Shown one piece after another: positions 63,205 through 64,000 of a stretch of DNA of 64,000 nt; the stretch's first letter is position 1; each line of letters begins with the position of its first letter. Below the pieces are notes generated by a model. That model made no database searches. It had not been told where the DNA came from and saw only the letters and a program-made list of their open reading frames with translations. The translations under genes and the position numbers were made by a program. This DNA is from Lepidostoma basale (taxonomy: Eukaryota; Arthropoda; Insecta; Trichoptera; Lepidostomatidae). The stretch spans positions 412,001 through 476,000 of the forward strand of contig JAHDVF020000882.1 in NCBI GenBank assembly GCA_022606425.2, in the 5' to 3' direction.

Positions 63205-63395
63205 GTATTTTTATTTTACGCGACAGCTGTTTCGTCAACCAATGATGACATCATCAGGTTACAATAATATATCAAATGTCAAATTTTCGTGATTTTTCGA
63301 AAATGAGAATTCACGAAAATTTGATATTTGATATATTATTGTAACACTTAATGATGTCAACAAAGGTTGACGTAACAGCTATCACGTAAAATAGA
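63205..63395. repeat. Inverted hammerhead-like module (CAGCTGTTTCG family) with palindromic centre
   Basis: Left arm minus strand (63222-63257): CTGATGA-T-GTCATC...GGTTGAC-GAAAC-AGCT-GTC, core intact. Between the arms is a second palindrome, TCAAATGTCAAATTTTCGTG and its mirror. The right arm is mutated (GATGTCAACAAAGGTTGACG, TAACAGCTATCACG). Confidence 0.75.
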
Positions 63396-63714
63396 AATAC
63401 AATTGTAATATAATACATAAAACATTTTTTTTAATATAACAATTTATTAAAAAAATAAACGTATGAAACCTTTTATCTAAAGTAAAAAAGGATATGTTAT
63501 TGTTCATTAATGAGTCGTGTGTTTAATTTTATTCCAAATAATTAAAGCAAACCATATTCTTATTAAATTACATAGTGTCAAATGCATTTCAGAATTGCAT
63601 GCAGTCCGAATTGAAGGTGTATTGTAAAAAATAATGAAAAGTACACAAATATGGCTTGTGCATATTGAATGCATATAGATAAAGATGCAAAAGAATGTAG
63701 AGAAAAGTAAAGAA

Positions 63715-63892
63715 AACATTTTAACGACCTAGAAGAAGGTGCCATGAAAAATCAATCAAATATTAAGTGTCGGTCACTTCAGATGTCGGAGAAATCGACG
63801 TGAATGCATGAAACTATGATTAAATGTTGAGAAAAGATCAGTGTGTCTGTCTTTTCTTTCTGCCTACCTCTTAGGGGAGAAAGTGATGGAAA
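63715..63892 (+). mobile_element. LINE-A 3' end without clear tail
   Basis: GAAGAAGGTGCCATGAAAAA, TCAATCAAATATTAAGTGTC, the RRNRRECMK-coding part and CTTTCTGCCTACCTCTTAGG, then GGAGAAAGTGATGGAAATA, where TTAG units would be expected. Confidence 0.68.
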
Positions 63893-64000
63893 TATTCAAA
63901 AATAGTTTATCTCTGTGATAAAATGAGAAATTAGGAGATTAGATGTCGAACAAAGCTTACCGATATCGCAGAAAGAACGGCAAAGATAAAATGGCAAAGG

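Noticed and set aside
1..64000. CRISPR arrays, rRNA genes, bacterial operons
   Set aside because: No regularly spaced identical repeats, no rRNA-like blocks and no prokaryotic gene organisation are present; the window is clearly eukaryotic.

Overview
This looks like a repeat-rich, intergenic or intronic piece of an insect genome. It is AT-rich, has no recognisable host gene on either strand, and is packed with decayed transposable elements. The mix of families (several RTE-like non-LTR retrotransposons with very short 3' UTRs and microsatellite tails, a tRNA-derived SINE, a cecropia/Hsmar1-type mariner, a piggyBac remnant and Penelope-type inverted repeats) fits Lepidoptera best from memory of family resemblance, but another insect order cannot be excluded. 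Almost all short ORFs are either pieces of reverse transcriptase C-termini or chance ORFs.

The commonest element is called LINE-A here. It is a non-LTR retrotransposon whose ORF ends with a GRPRKTW block and a terminal ETA, then a TGA stop and, two or three bases later, a (TTAG)n tail. About 30 5'-truncated pieces lie on both strands across the window. A diverged subfamily at 37.3 and 38.8 kb carries a (TTG)n tail instead. A short SINE (SINE-A, about 100-200 bp) shares the last ~50 bp and the TTAG tail of LINE-A and has clear target-site duplications, so it probably borrows the LINE-A machinery. Other LINE families are B, C, D, E, F and H (mostly GAA or AAGT tails), G (AATAAA-type 3' end) and a CR1/L2-like family at both 1-112 and 34.3-34.9 kb.

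DNA transposons: a complete but dead mariner at 30034-31311 with perfect 30-bp ends and TA duplications, a Harbinger-like MITE at 12811-13170, the C-terminal end of a piggyBac transposase at 23317-23715, and a 65-bp-arm fold-back at 10318-10469.

The most unusual signal is a set of about 15 inverted-repeat modules (7.7, 13.9, 15.6, 16.5, 18.0, 21.1, 22.2, 25.7, 28.8, 35.7, 39.3, 43.1, 46.7, 55.1, 58.6, 59.0, 61.8-62.3 and 63.2 kb). Each arm reads CTGANGA, one extra base, a hairpin, GAAAC, a tiny loop, then GTC. That is the layout of a minimal type I hammerhead ribozyme with a 2-bp stem III, as known from Penelope-like retroelements. The best copies (22.1-22.3 kb and 61.8-62.3 kb) also pair in stem I. 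They are probably remnants of Penelope-like terminal repeats in inverted arrangement. No matching reverse transcriptase is present in the window.
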